Notes under the pieces: generated by a model
Databases searched by the model: none
Seen by the model: the letters and a program-made list of their open reading frames with translations, nothing else
Told to the model about the DNA's origin: nothing
Position numbers and translations under genes: made by a program
Part shown: piece after piece, positions 13,392 to 26,785 of the stretch
Position numbering within the stretch: the stretch's first letter is position 1
Layout of the letters: every line of letters starts with the position of its first letter
Source of the DNA: Nymphaea colorata
Taxonomy: Eukaryota > Streptophyta > Magnoliopsida > Nymphaeales > Nymphaeaceae
Reading direction: 5' to 3'
DNA: 64,000 nt
NCBI RefSeq assembly: GCF_008831285.2
Contig: NC_045140.1
Location: 25,438,131-25,502,130 of the forward strand

Positions 13392-14680
13392 ATTCCAAGC
13401 AAACATAGACATGTAGATATTTGGTTTTCCATGCTTTTACGCTTGTCCTGATCTTGTTGTATATACGATTTTCTAATTGATTTAGTAGTGAAAATATGTT
13501 TTAATAAACTTTGACGCTTAGATAGGTCTTGGGGCAATAGAAGAATGCCTACGTAATGCAAAAACTTGGTGGTTGAAATCCACCTAAACCAATTCGAAAC
13601 AAAATGAGCAATGGTGGAGTCATTTAGTGTTCTGATCAGGTCCACAACTATTGAAATTGAATTTAGAAAAAAAAAAATTATCCATCTTTTTGATTAACCA
13701 TGGCGGAATTTAAATGTCCTGTTTCGCCAAAAAAGAGTTGCAACTTTGAGCATTTGGATGTGCAATAGGAAACTTCTACTCTTTTGTTTCTTTTGTTTTA
13801 TTGTTTTTATAATCTAATTACGACCATCCCGAGAAGGATTCTTGAACCAGTCAACCCTGAATCGGAGGTACCCATTTTTTTTGCATGCTCTGTTAAATTT
13901 AGGTTATAGATCAATTCTGAATTAGCTTTCTGGACTAACAATAGAATTTGAAGGCTCTCTAGTCCATTGTTTCTTCGGCATTTCCGATTTCCAGGGTACT
14001 TCACTCTAGCATTACTATCAATCTGACCACTGGAAAGGAAATTTAGAGAAATGGATGACCATAATTTTTATTCACTGGAAGGACAGCGTTCTTTGCATTG
14101 TTCAATGTAAGGAAGATATGGCCATCTGAAAACGTTCCTCTGAGCTCACCTTAGAACCATTGTGGGGCTCAGAGAGCCGTGGCTGATTGAACTCGTCGGA
14201 GATATTGCAAGTTTGAAAATGGTCCTAGTGATGGAATTTTGAGAAATTGAAAGGTGGCAATCCATGGACAAGAAAGATGGGAACCTCCAACATGACGCAA
14301 TAGGATATCCAACCTTTATTGCATTGATGACACCGAGTCCTACCGAGTCCAAGGATTTGTGGCGATTGTAGGAAATAGGCTTTCTGATTTTATGACGAGA
14401 ACACTGATAAGGTTGCATGTGATTCAGATATTGTTTCATGCATTCTTCCACTTAGGAAAGCCTGAATAGAATGGTTTAAATTGAAATTGGATTTGGGAGA
14501 GTGGCAAAATTTTCTGATGCTTTTTGGCGATTTGGTTGCTGTACATTGGCAGCAGTAGCAGAGTCCTGTTTCCGTGAAGAATTTGAGAAGAGAGCTGCTC
14601 GACATATCTATATGATTCAGAAGATTGTGCACCATTCTTATAGCCGATCAAGCTTGAATCATCTACTTTGATTCTTCAGA
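13166..14680. other. Intergenic region, ASCC2 3' flank and DUF936 5' flank
   Basis: Contains the ASCC2 3'UTR, a long compound microsatellite and the presumed promoter and leader of the DUF936 gene. An ORF on the minus strand runs into the microsatellite and encodes a low-complexity LSLSLS/YIYIYI peptide, so it is not a gene. No other feature was recognised. Confidence 0.6.
13313..13388. repeat. Compound (TA)n(GA)n microsatellite
   Basis: About 22 TA units are followed by about 16 GA units, roughly 150 bp after the ASCC2 stop codon and probably within or just beyond the 3'UTR. Confidence 0.95.
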
Positions 14681-17600
14681 ATGGCGCTGCTGTGCCCCGG
14701 AGTCCTTATCAAGCTTTTACAGAATATGAACTCGCCGGAGAATGCAACAGCTGACCAAAGATCATCCCTCTTGCAGATCATCAGCATCGTTCCGGCACTG
14801 GGAGGAAACGATCTTGAGCCAAACCAAGGTTTCTACTTGAAGGTCTCGGATTCTTCACATGCTACTTATGTTTCTTTGCCTGCAGAATACCAAGAAATGA
14901 TTCTCAACGATAAACTGCAGCTAGGACAATGCATCTACGTACGCCAACTGGAGCCTGCAACTCCTGTTCCAATTCTCAAGGGGATTAGGCCACTCCCTGG
15001 TCGCCATCCTTGCATTGGAACTCCGGAAGATATCATCGCCGCCCAATCCTCAGGGTTCTATGATCCATTTACGATGCCCTCTTTATCAGTTGACGACGAG
15101 AATTCTGATGATCAGAAGACTGTGGATGATGATGAGTCCATAGGATTGAGCACAGAGAAGAACGGTCCTCAAAGTTTAGAATTAGGTGCAGAGTACAGTG
15201 GCAGCAAAAGATGGGAGTGCATGGGGCCAGAAAGGAATAAGATCAGACAGCCTTCAAAGAAGAAATTGGACAAAACAACTTCAATGAAGTTTAGAAGTAG
15301 TGATTCCGAGACTATCGTAAAGAAGAAGAGCCCGAGGAATTTTAGATCAATTCCTACCTCACCAATTCACGATGTCTTTTCCTCAAATGCATCGGCCAAA
15401 GGTCTGAGAAAAGCATCGTCAACTCCTTGTTCTGATGCAGAAGCGGCTTACCCTCCTCGTCGATCAACGGAACAGTGTGCACCAGCTTCCAATACAAGGC
15501 GGACTCCAAAGCAGAAAATACCTACTCCTTCTATACTGGATATTTTTCAAGGACAGAATTTTGAGCAAAAAGCACTTCGGAGGAGCTGGGATGGAGCAAG
15601 TGACGCAAGGACTAGAGAACGGTTGTCCAAATCTGTAAAGCGACCAAAATCCCACCGTTCAAGCGTGAGTCTCTCCCATGCCAATTACTTACTATCTTGC
15701 ATTGCTCTTCGTAAGTTCTGTATGCATTGGAAGCTCTTTCGTCTGACCAGATTATAGCAAATCTGTCATGAAGAGCACAAAAATGACAACCAAGGAGAGC
15801 AAATAGGACTAAACCGCTGGCTGAGATCTTCATACAGAAGAAAGAAATACATGGATAGAAAAAAAATTCAGTTCATAGAACTGACATTGGTCTTCCTAAT
15901 TGAGATCTTGCTCGGGTTAACTCTTAAATAAATTTGAGGAATATGCCAAATATTGGTCATTAACTCGCATGTATGAACTAGTCTAGCATACGACAGTTGA
16001 CAGATAGTTTAGCCGAAGTAAAATCACCTTTGCAGTTTCACAATGCTGAGGATTACCGCTTGTTTTCCCAATGAACCTCTGTCTTATTTGGATGATTCGA
16101 TTTCTATTTTCTTGTTGACAGTTGCAGGCTTCTCCTATTCGCTCGCATGACAGGTTTCACAAGGACGACAAATTAAATGGTACATCGTTTAGAAGGAGGG
16201 AGGCAGAGAGAACTTTAAAATTGGCAAGTACTTTGATTAAGAAGGCTCCTGCTGTAAATAAAACATGTGAAGAATGCATTGATCCAGCTGCAGCTTCGAA
16301 ATTCAGTAAGAGCATCACCGTTGTTCCGTGGTGTTCAGTACCAGTAAATCTTGCAAAGCTAGGGAAGGTAATTTGCTTTTAGTTGTATTTTATACCGTTA
16401 AAAATGTTGGAGGAGTTCTCATAATCGAGTACAATGATGTCAGGAAGTCTCAAAGCGCAGAGATGCAGCACTGCTTGCTGCCGTGGAGGCCTTGCAAGAA
16501 GCTTCTGCCGCTGAGAGATTGATTCGGTGCTTGAGGTAATGGCAGCACAGAGTGATATTTTTTTCCTATTTCCTTGTTTTCAGAAAACTGCATGTTTGAG
16601 TTTCCAGCTATCAACCTCTGAAAAGAATTACGAATTTTCGTTTAGCATTCTGTCCTTTGAAAGTTATGAAAATCTAAATTCTGTCCTTTAGTGTCAAACT
16701 GGTTCCTAGTGATCCCAATCCAAAAAATTCTTGGCGCCTGATGGATTTGATGAATTTAGTGCATATTAATGACGTCTGACCTGGGAGGCCTTTCAGATGG
16801 TTTCAGAAAGGTTCAGTACTTTCCGGAAAAATTCTTGATGAGAGTGCATTATCCTGTTTTTGTTCAAGCCTCTCTGAATGGCTTTTGCTGGCAGTCTCGA
16901 AAACCAACTTAAACAAAAATGCACAGTAGCAGGCAGACATGCTTAGGCTAGCTTGCTGGGAATATCAATTGGAACCCTATGAATCACAATTCTGGTTCAC
17001 CGTTGCTGCTACATGCGGGTTTCCACTAAAAATAATGATCTATGGGCTGCAGATATTTGACAGATGATGCAGAAGAGCGATGACCTTAATTTACTCGCCA
17101 AGTACTGCAAATTGTGCAGGACTTCAATTTAAAATGTAGAATTCCCATCAATAGTTTAGGTCCAACAACTGTAATGAGGCTCCATAACATAAAATCCTTG
17201 GCTGGACAGAAGTTGCGTCATTGTCATCTCTAAGCAAATCAAAGCATTAGGAGCATGAGTCCTGCAACATGGAAACTTCAGAGTTCAGAGTGACATTGAT
17301 CAAGTTCCTCTTCCTCTATGCTTTCATCATTTTGTTTACCAGGAAATAATGGCAAAGTCTCATCACCCTAAAGTTCTTCCAACAAAGAATTAATCTAACT
17401 AATTGAGGCTGACATCATTTTGCACTTCAGTGCATTCACAAAGCTGCAATCAACAAGCGAAGAGAGTGATCCTCAAACAACAGTCGAACAATTCTTGAAT
17501 TTCCATGATGAACTAGCACAGGCTGTGCAGATGATACAGTCACTGACATTAACCAGCTCACAGAGAATGATAGAGCACGGGTCCATCAGCTCAGATGAAA

Positions 17601-18217
17601 TTGAAGAAGCATTCACAGTTTCATTGGACACAAAAAAACAAGCTGCTTCATGGGTAAAAGCTGCTGTGGCGTCAGATCTTTCTCCACTACAAGAAACATG
17701 CAACAGTTCAACAAATGTTACAGAAAGAAATGCAAGTTCTCTGTCATGCTGCGGAAAAAAAAGCAAAGGCATTTCCGAGTTTATCAAAAACACAAAGAAT
17801 GGTGAAGTCAAGGGCCGAGACATTATACTGGAGAACCCACCTTGGGAAAAAGGATTTGTTCTGATGGAAGCTGCAGACCTGGCAAGCTCATTGCAGTCTG
17901 AGTGTAGGACTTGGTTCCTAAACTACATTGAGAAATGTTTGGATGAAATCACAGACAAAAAAATGTCAACCCCTGTGGACACCCAGATTTCTGGAGTTCT
18001 CTGTCAGCTTAAACGGGTTAATGACTGGTTGGACAGGGATGGTTCTGAAGATGTTGCACCGCCTTCAGATGAAGAAACCAGCTCCTGTGGGAGGGTCCGG
18101 AAGAAAATTTATGGAGTTCTGCTGGAGCATGTCCAGACTGCAGCCATTGCTTTAGAGAATCTGAGCCTGACTGCTTCACAGGAGTTGGAGGTGAAGAAAG
18201 GGAATAGGGGTCTTTGA
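14681..18217 (+). CDS. DUF936 / DUF6857 family plant protein
   Basis: Four coding exons: 14681-15664, 16122-16367, 16444-16535 and 17431-18217, giving 702 aa. The first 125 residues are the hallmark DUF936 block: [17 protein letters not shown] at the start, then [35 protein letters not shown] and [18 protein letters not shown]. An acidic then basic low-complexity middle with many Ser/Lys follows (for example KRPKSHRSS). The C-terminal half has the conserved helical block that starts near [15 protein letters not shown], continues with [17 protein letters not shown] and ends with a [18 protein letters not shown] segment. The family is plant-specific with no established biochemical role; some members are linked to microtubules, which I only infer could apply. 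The exon 2 acceptor is ambiguous: TTGACAG or TTGCAG six bases later. Intron 1 (457 bp) and intron 3 (895 bp) are noncoding. Confidence 0.9.
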
Positions 18218-20447
18218 GGTAAACAACTCGAGTCGATTTTGAGGCTTCAATTTTGTGTGAGGTAGTTGGACCTCATCCGGGAATGCCAAAACAAGTAAGA
18301 TCAGAGCATTGACAGAAGAAAAAAGGCAGTACAGTATCGGGAGACTATAACAAGCTTAACTGATGAAAGAGAATCATGAGTTTCTATCAAATCAATCTAT
18401 CCAACGCGATTCCAGCGGAAGAATCTCCCAGGGCAGGTGCAGGGCGATTATCTAAAATTTTAAATGAAGCTGTGCAAAATTAAAGGTAGAACATTGTAAT
18501 ACCATACACAAGTTCAAGGCAGGATCAGTGCTTAAATTCTTTGAGGACCAATGAGGATGAAATTTCACATGAACCATAAACGACAGCCAACTACAACCAC
18601 TGACACAAAGCTAAAGATTCAGCAGCTAGATATCAGTTCCATGGATCGTCAACAGAAGATACCTTCACAAAAGTCAAGGCAAAGCAGGGGATGTTCTGAC
18701 CTGTATTTATCCAATACATGAGTACCAGAAGTTGAAAATTCCATGTATTTTTAGTATTTTTCCTGCAACAGAGAAACCTATTAAGATCATCTCCAAACTG
18801 CTTTGGTCTTAAAAGCAAGATTCATTACTTATGAATGTAAAAACTGATAAAGATGCTGAAGTTAACCTTTTGTTGGTAGAGCCAAACCTTTAATGCTATG
18901 AACTGATGAGATGCGAAAAATTTAAGACCAAGAGGTGAATCACTTGTTGGCTGAGACCATTCGCACCTTTTGAGAAAAAAAAGAGGAAAGTAAGAGATTT
19001 GGAGGACTTTACGTAAAAAGCTTCTTGATTTATTAAAAATTAAAATACAGGCTCGAGAGGTTTCATGTTTAATAAGTTGAACTAAGAATTCAGTTTCTAG
19101 CTTAAATAAGGCCTACCTGGTTTCCGGCTCCATGTTCGGTTATATCTAAACACTGTGGCTTAAACCCCAGGTTGGTTATTCCTGCTCAGTGTGTTGTGAA
19201 TTGCATGATTAATATATCTGATTCATAGTTCAAGCATTAAGTGTTTTTCTTCCTTACCCATAAGATGAGCTGTAGTCCAACCAGTTCTTGGGAGTGTTAC
19301 GTTGACACTTGGTGCTTTGTTGGATTAATAACATCCTAAGTGTCTTCCAAGGTATTGAAAACAGACAAAGTAGAATACAAACCAGACATATCTACTCAGA
19401 CTGATCAGATCATTGACATCCATATCTTGCATGAACTAAAACATGCTTTGTGTCGAAGGCTGATGCTTCTGGAGGTACCTCTTCTCTACTGTCCGTAGTA
19501 GCTTGAGCAATATTATTCTGAAAAGTTAACACATACATATCAAAGTTGTGTCAGTGCTGTGCTCGAATTCTTTGGCAACTTGATGCAACACGGAATTGTA
19601 AATAAGGAGAAAAAGGAAGGGAAATAGCGCAGGTGAAGATGTGTTCACAAGCAACTGCACATTTTTCCATCAGTTCTGACAGATCATGTGCATGCACAAG
19701 AAATAGTATCATAAAGACAAAATGACAGGCATCTTGATCCTACATACTTCAACAAGAACATGAATTTTTTAATAATGAAGACCTTTATAGCATAGTCACA
19801 AATAACCTCTCTGAGTTTTAAACGATGAGGCTTTTCTCATGTATAATAATGTGAACTTGAAAAAAACGAAAAAGATATGGCAAATTTTTAAAGATTTAAA
19901 AAAACTAAAAGTGAGAGAAAAATAAAATAAATGAGAAACTAATAACACAAACATCAAAAGATAAGTAAATTTGCAACAAATAAAAAATAGAAAATGAAAA
20001 AAAAACTGTTTGACATTAAAAAAACTGAAAAACGTGATTTTTTTTCGTTTTTAACATTTTTTTTAAATGTGTTTTTTTTAAGTTTTAAATGGCTAGTTAA
20101 TGTATTTTTTTTTAAAAAAAACATTTTCTGTGACTATGTACTTTATAGGACTTTTCCTAACCGTACACTATATTTGGACAAAGAAAATAACTAATCTGCT
20201 ACCAGTGATGCATTAGATAAGATGAACTGTATATCCAGTAATGTTATTTCATGCCCCAAGATCTTAAAAAAGAAGACAACTGAGAACATATGAAAAGCGG
20301 ACTTATTCTTATTTCATGCCCCAAGAAATTTTCTAGAATATTGTTTTTAGTCTTCCAAACTTTGCACGGCAGGAAGAATACAAACACGAGGAAATGAGGC
20401 AGGATGTGATGCGGCCTCCAAGAGACAAGTAACGAGATATCCATCTT

Positions 20448-20785
20448 TGCATAGGTCTGAGCTGAAGAGGGAATCATAATTAAGAAGTTGAAGCTTAAAC
20501 CTCTCGCCTCACAATTAAACACTTTCACTGCTTGTTTATCATTGATAGCATCAGCCTTTGTCACGAATTCTCGAACCAATGTTATATCCATCGTTGTGGT
20601 TTCATTTGTAACTATCAGTCACTCAAATACCAAATTGAATTCTGCATAGGTCTGAGCTGAAGAGGGAATCATAATTAAGCAGTTGAAGCTTAAACCTCTC
20701 GCCTCACAATTAAACACTTTCACTGCTTGTTTATCATTGGTAGCATCAGCCTTTGTCACGAATTCTCGAACCAATGTTATCCATC
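20448..20785. repeat. Local direct duplication, ~145-bp units 195 bp apart
   Basis: Copy 1 starts at 20448 and copy 2 at 20643, both with TGCATAGGTCTGAGCTGAAG. They are almost identical over about 140 bp, with substitutions near 20484 and 20555 of copy 1 and a small indel at the right end. Both copies keep the same minus-strand frame open (peptide REFVTKADAINDKQAVKVFN in copy 1, with I changed to T in copy 2). No protein family is recognised. Confidence 0.85.
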
Positions 20786-21082
20786 ATTTACAAAACCGAG
20801 TCTGAGAGTCAAACATGAACAACCATTCCACTGAATTGCAAGTTTTTCGAAAGCCCATCTTAAGCATAGAGTAAGGAGACTTGCAACCACATGCTGCGGA
20901 CTGCAATGCCCAACTTTTATTAAAACTTAGAAGCATATTGCGAAGGTGAATTGCATTGAGCGTGACTTGTGGAAGTCAATTGGCAAAGCACTTTAGCAAT
21001 AGCTCTACAAAGCACCCCCAAGACTGATATGGACCAAAATCCAGAGATATCATCGGCATCATTAGTTTTTGGTGGCAAGGAG

Positions 21083-21240
21083 ATTATTTCCATAAGGTAA
21101 GTTTTTCGGGCAGACAGGCATTCTTGTTAATTTTGGCAAACAATTGAACAAAGTCTCCTTTATTATTTCCATATGGTAAGATGGGGAGACAGCCAGGCAT
21201 TCTTGTGAATTTTGGCAAACAATTGAACAAAATCTCGTTT
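21083..21240. repeat. ~79-bp tandem duplication
   Basis: Two adjacent copies begin ATTATTTCCATA(A/T)GGTAAG. They share CAGGCATTCTTG and TTTTGGCAAACAATTGAACA, with several differences in the first third, so the duplication is older than the one at 20.4 kb. Confidence 0.8.
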
Positions 21241-22097
21241 GGAGATAACATGTTTCGTTGAAACATGGTCTGTTTTAATAAATTTTAGATAAGAGAGATT
21301 CAACTTGCAACATGCAAATATGAATCCCTCAATCTTAGCTCCAGACAAAAGCAACGCAAGTATGATGCTATTTCTGGGTTTGGCTTTTAATGTCTTCCTG
21401 AGAAACGCTTTTTCTCAAGTAATTACTACACTAATTCCTGCTTAATTACAACCGACAGCATCATCATATATGCTTTTGCTTTTAGGCATAAAATAGTAAC
21501 CTATTGTTTTCCCTGAAGTAACCACAGCACTTAGATCCTTTTATTGAAGGATTATTTGCATCAGTAAAGTTGTTGATCTTATAAATTACAAGTTCCGATT
21601 AGTTTGTTGCTACTGACCCTATTGTCGGGACGAACCAAAATGTTTGTGAGGTGGATAAATTAATGAAAATAAATAAAAAGGGAAAACAAATTGACCACGC
21701 GCGAGTTGGGAGGGCCATGACTTAGACGTTGACTAATTCAAAGTCTGTGATTATGGTCTTGCTCAATGGTCCCACTCCTGTATCACGAATGCCGCCATGA
21801 AGGGTCCCCCGAGATACCACAGGGGTCGCTTTCAGTGGCCTGTCTTCTAAACGGTACCCTCTGGATTGATCTGCTTAAGGTGAAAGAAGCCTTCTCAATC
21901 TCCTCAAGATCATCGAGAAAGGGCCCAAAGTCGCGGAATCTTGCTTTTCCTACCTCAAAAACCAGGAGTCTACGGTTTGTTCTCATATGAGCATCCCGTT
22001 GTCCTTCAACAAGGGAAGTTTATCGGCTACCCACGTCGTAGTAACCGCTAAAATTGGTGAAGCTTGATCCATCCTCGCCATTTCTGGTGTTCTGCAG

Positions 22098-25000
22098 ATG
22101 GGCATGATCAGACGGTTCGCGTTGATCTTGTTTAGTTATCTTGCTTCTTTGAGCGGTTTTACCGTAGCAAAGTTTGTTGTCGAGAAGAATAGCTTGACTA
22201 TAACATCTCCGGACAGTATTAAGGGGACTTATGATAGCGCGATTGGGAATTTTGGTGTGCCGCAGTATGGTGGAAGCATGGCTGGGACGGTTGTTTACCC
22301 GAAGGAAAATGGAAAAGGGTGCGAAGTATTTGATCAATTTGGCCTTTCTTTTAAGTCCAAGCTTGGCGCCCTCCCCAACTTTGTGTTGGTTGACCGTGGA
22401 GGTATTATTAAATACTATATCATGGGTGCTACTGTTAGTTTTTTCTCATTTCTTAATTGATTGGAGAAGGAGCTTCCTTGGTTTGAATTTGATTCTTTTT
22501 TTTATTCGTGGTGATGCTTGGGGTACCAACGAGTGCTGCTAATTAGATGTCTGCTCTTGACCGGGAACAGTTTTCTTTAAGCAAGGTATGATCAGCGATG
22601 ACATACCCAGTTGGGTTGTGGTTGTTTAGTTGTTTCTTTAGAAAATACTTACACAAGAAAACCTAGAGTTGGGGCCTTGAATTGATACTAGGATGCACAA
22701 CTTAACTAGTTCAGTTGGTTCTGATGCAAAATTCGTGGTAATCTATGACGGTGGTAAACACACAGGTTCTCTCGAGCTGCAAATAAAAGAAATCACAAGA
22801 TAATTCAATTCGCATTTTTTTTCTAGCATGTGCATGTGAATCGTGTTTAGTGTTTGCTTACTGGACATGTGCATGTAAATGACTGATAATTTTTGTTCGT
22901 TCTGTTCCAATTTTGTTCCGTTCTTTTGTCCAGTTGTATGACAACGAATTCCTCTATTCTTGTAAAAACATGCGTCTGTTTCAGCGATTCTTAATTTTGA
23001 ATCAAGCATTCATACTTCATCATGCTCTGTCTATGGATATGTCTGAATGCATTGTGTGTTTGTGTGATCACATCCATAAAATATCTAGAAACCATGAGTG
23101 CCCCAGGTAACCTTGAATTCACGAAACTTTAAGACATAAAAATCAGTTGGCAAAATCTTCAAAGTCACTCACCCTCTAAACTGCGCTCGTATCTGATCAT
23201 CTTCTATGCAATTTAAAATTTTCTCTCTATTTGCATATTGGATGGCTTTGTATCCAACAAATTGTGATCTTAACCTTTAGTAGAGGAGAAGCTTATCCTT
23301 ATTCAACTTATAAATTGTACAGATTGCTTTTTCGCGTTAAAAGTTTGGCATGCTCAAAATGCTGGAGCTGCTGCTGTACTGGTTGCAGATGACACCGAGG
23401 AGCCGTTGATAACTATGGACTCACCAAAAGAGGAAGATGAAGCATTAAAATTTATTGAGAATATAACAATCCCATCTGCTCTTATTTCTAAGGCTTTTGG
23501 TAATGAATTGAAGAAAGCCATCGGGCATGGTGAAATGGTTAATGTAAATCTTGACTGGAGAGAGGCTGTTCCACATCCAGACAACCGAGTGGAATATGAG
23601 TTGTGGACAAGTAGCAATGATGAATGTGGTCCTAAATGTGACATGCTAATGGGCTTTGTGAAGGATTTCAGAGGTGCGGCACAAATTCTTGAAAAAGGTG
23701 GTTACAGTCAGTTTACTCCTCATTATATAACTTGGTACTGTCCCAAGGCATTTGTACTAAGTAAGCAGTGTAAGTCCCAGTGTATCAACCATGGACGATA
23801 CTGTGCACCTGACCCCGAACAGGATTTCAGTCGAGGTTATAATGGGAAGGATGTGGTGATCGAAAATCTAAGGCAGCTTTGTGTATTCAGAGTTGCAAAT
23901 GAAAGTAGAAGACCATGGGTCTGGTGGGATTATGCTACTGATTTTCAAATTAGATGTCCAATGAAAGAAAAGAAGTACAACAGGGAATGTGCTGACAATG
24001 TGATCAAATCTCTTGGTGAGTTCACTTTCATCATTATATATCATAGTGGGAAGTAAACACATCCAAAAAGGTGTATCGATATTCTTATTTAAGATTTGTT
24101 CATTCAATTTTCTATTTAACAATTCCGCTCTTGTTTTTCTGTGGATAGGACTTGACCAAAGGAAGATAGAAGACTGTATGGGAGACCCAGAAGCAGATTC
24201 TGACAATCCTGTTCTGAAGGCAGAGCAAGATGCACAAGTAGGGTTAGTTTCCCTTCTATTGAATTTAGAGGGTTGTTTGACAGGATGAGTTCATACTTGA
24301 CTGAGGAGAAAAGTTTCTACAATCTTAAGTTTTCGATTTTTTGTTCTTGACATCGACCTTTCTACCTTCCTTTTCTATTGTAATATGTAGATAGGAAAAG
24401 GTTCCAGGGGCGATGTGACCATACTGCCTACACTTATAGTGAATAATCGTCAATATAGAGGTATCACATCTGGACTTTCGTTGTTTCAGCCTCCAGCCTC
24501 CAGGTGATTCCATGATCTCACATGTGTGGTTGCAGGGAAGTTGGATAAGGGTGCTGTTCTGAAAGCTGTATGTGCTGGTTTCCAGGAAACAACTGATCCC
24601 CCTGTTTGTCTGGGTTCTGGTGGGGTAGCAGTTATTTTCTATTTGAAAATTTCCTATGTCATTTATGTTTCTAATTAGCTTTGCTCTTACTAATAGATAT
24701 AGAGACAAATGAATGTCTGCACAATAATGGTGGGTGCTGGGAAGACAAGGCATTAAATATCTCTGCATGCAAGGTATGTTTTGATGTCACAGATCTCAAA
24801 CATGTTTTGGCTGTTCCATTCATGTTTGATCATTTACCAAATTCTTAGGATACGTTCCGTGGAAGGGTATGTGAATGTCCGCTAGTTCAAGGTGTACAAT
24901 TAGAAGGAGATGGTTATAGTTCTTGTGAAGGTGTGCTACTAGAGACCTCGCTCATTTGAATTTCTGGAGAATACTGGCCGAGTACCTTTTCTGTGTTTAT

Positions 25001-26556
25001 TCTGCTAATTTTTGTTGCAGCAAAAGGTCCAGGAAGGTGTCAATTCAATAATGGTGGCTGTTGGCATGATACACGAGATGGTTTGACTGTCTCTGCCTGT
25101 TCGGTTAGTTTAATAACTCAATGTCCATGCACTCTTTTGTTGTCCCATTACGTAATCTAGTTTTCACACTTTGCTTTATTCAGGACCAAACCATTGGATG
25201 TCAGTGCCCTTCTGGCTTCAGAGGTGATGGTGCAAAGAAATGTGAAGGTTGGAGATTGCCTTTTCTAACTATGTTACACCTGGATCTTTCCTTAAACCAT
25301 ACTGCTTTGTGCTTTTTTCTCTTTCCAGATAAGGCTGTGTTACTCACAAAATTTGCATACTGCGTACAATCCTGTTGCTTAAACAAGCAATCCTGTATTG
25401 CATGTAGAAAGGGAGATTTGCGGTTCAGGGCATGCTTCAATAAACAGCTTTTCTGCTTTTTTTGGTTTTTAAATTTGATATTCTTTGCAAACTTATTCAA
25501 ACAGTTGAAAAATATGCCTCTGTACTCACAAGTAACTGACATTCACCAAAAAGCTTCACATTAGCTCTATCTTTTAATTACAAGGGAAATCCTTCTGGCA
25601 GATATTGATGAATGCAAAGAGAAGACAGCTTGTAATTGTCCAGGATGCCGCTGCAAGAACACGTGGGGCAGCTTTGAGTGCCATTGTAGTGGGGACCTCT
25701 TATACATCAAGGAACATGATACCTGCATAAGTACATACTCTACTTGCAATCTATGCGTGAATTCACTTGTTCCTTTCTGGAGGGACATAATATCTATTTA
25801 ATTTGTTCTCTGTCTATATTGACTTTTGCAAGCCTGCTTGTCATACACTAATTTCTGTTCTGATTGCATCACATGTACAGGTAAGAGGGCTCAAGAAGAA
25901 AAGAGTATGTGGATTGCTGCTTGGGTGATTTTGATAGGACTAACTGTGGCTGGTATAGGTGCATATATTATCTATAAATACAGATTAAGGGTACGACCAT
26001 CGGCATTTCCCTAGTGTGAACCATTTTTGTATTTTGATGTAGCCAATGCTCTTGTACAGCCTAGGACATGCTATCATTTGGGAATTTCTCGCAGTCAATT
26101 ATGACATACTTAGTTTAGTTTTTCTATTTCTCCAAAGTGATCTTTTAATAGTTGATCTGTTTTTCTCTCCCTTTCTTGGAAGTTGATTCATGTCTCATGT
26201 TCATATTCGGCACATATTTCTCAAGTACACATGCATATGTGTTCCTCTGTGTGGGCACTCAATGCTTGTCGATTTTTTTTTTTCAGTGGGGAAAAGGTGG
26301 TTGTCTGTTTTGTTTACTTGCCTTACAGTGGTTTTCTGAGTACTTCTTTTAAATAATTTTGGTTGACTTGTGCTAAGGTAATTTTGTGGCCAGAAAGCAT
26401 GATCTGATCACTTCTGTTTCTCTGTTTGAGTTCTTGCAGTCGTACATGGATTCAGAAATCAGAAGCATTATGGCGCAATACATGCCTCTTGATAACCAAT
26501 CAGAGGTACCAAGTCATGTGCATGAGGAGCTTAAACATGCTGAAACTAGCACTTGA
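22098..26556 (+). CDS. Vacuolar sorting receptor (VSR / BP-80 type)
   Basis: Type I membrane receptor that sorts soluble cargo from the Golgi to prevacuolar compartments. Twelve exons: 22098-22401, 23323-24015, 24149-24237, 24391-24460, 24536-24619, 24697-24773, 24849-24930, 25021-25103, 25184-25247, 25602-25730, 25881-25990 and 26440-26556, giving 633 aa in frame. In order: signal peptide (about 1-24); protease-associated domain with [17 protein letters not shown] and [14 protein letters not shown]; the VSR central region with [32 protein letters not shown] and [21 protein letters not shown]-like repeats rich in Cys ([28 protein letters not shown], a calcium-type [16 protein letters not shown]); one transmembrane segment at about 568-590; and a cytosolic tail with the clathrin-adaptor signal YMPL at 609-612. 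Length and exon structure match the family. Which of the several VSR clades it belongs to is not resolved. Confidence 0.95.
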
Positions 26557-26785
26557 CATCCTGTTACTTTTTGATCCATTTCTGTGAGGGCGTCCTGTCA
26601 TGTTAAAATAGCTGCTGGAGTACATAGCTTGTTTGTGCCTACATGGTACTTCAGTTACGGGCATATACTAAATGGCTTCTTACTGAAAAGTTTTACATTG
26701 TGACATTCATCTGTAACATGATGAAGATGATTTGTGTGCTTACAGTTTTGATTTTTCACTTTAGCCATGGATTTGCATGCATAAT

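Larger units (their letters stand above)
18218..22097. other. Intergenic region with local duplications
   Basis: Runs from the DUF936 3'UTR to the VSR start codon. About 19860-20140 is A/T-rich low-complexity DNA. Two tandem duplications (20448-20785 and 21083-21240) are listed separately. The last 400 bp before 22098 is more GC-rich and probably holds the VSR promoter and leader; CTGCAG directly before the ATG could be a leader-intron acceptor. No complete gene was recognised. Confidence 0.6.

Noticed and set aside
13211-13645. 144-codon minus-strand ORF after ASCC2
   Set aside because: Its core is the translation of the (TA)n(GA)n microsatellite, with no other protein-like content.
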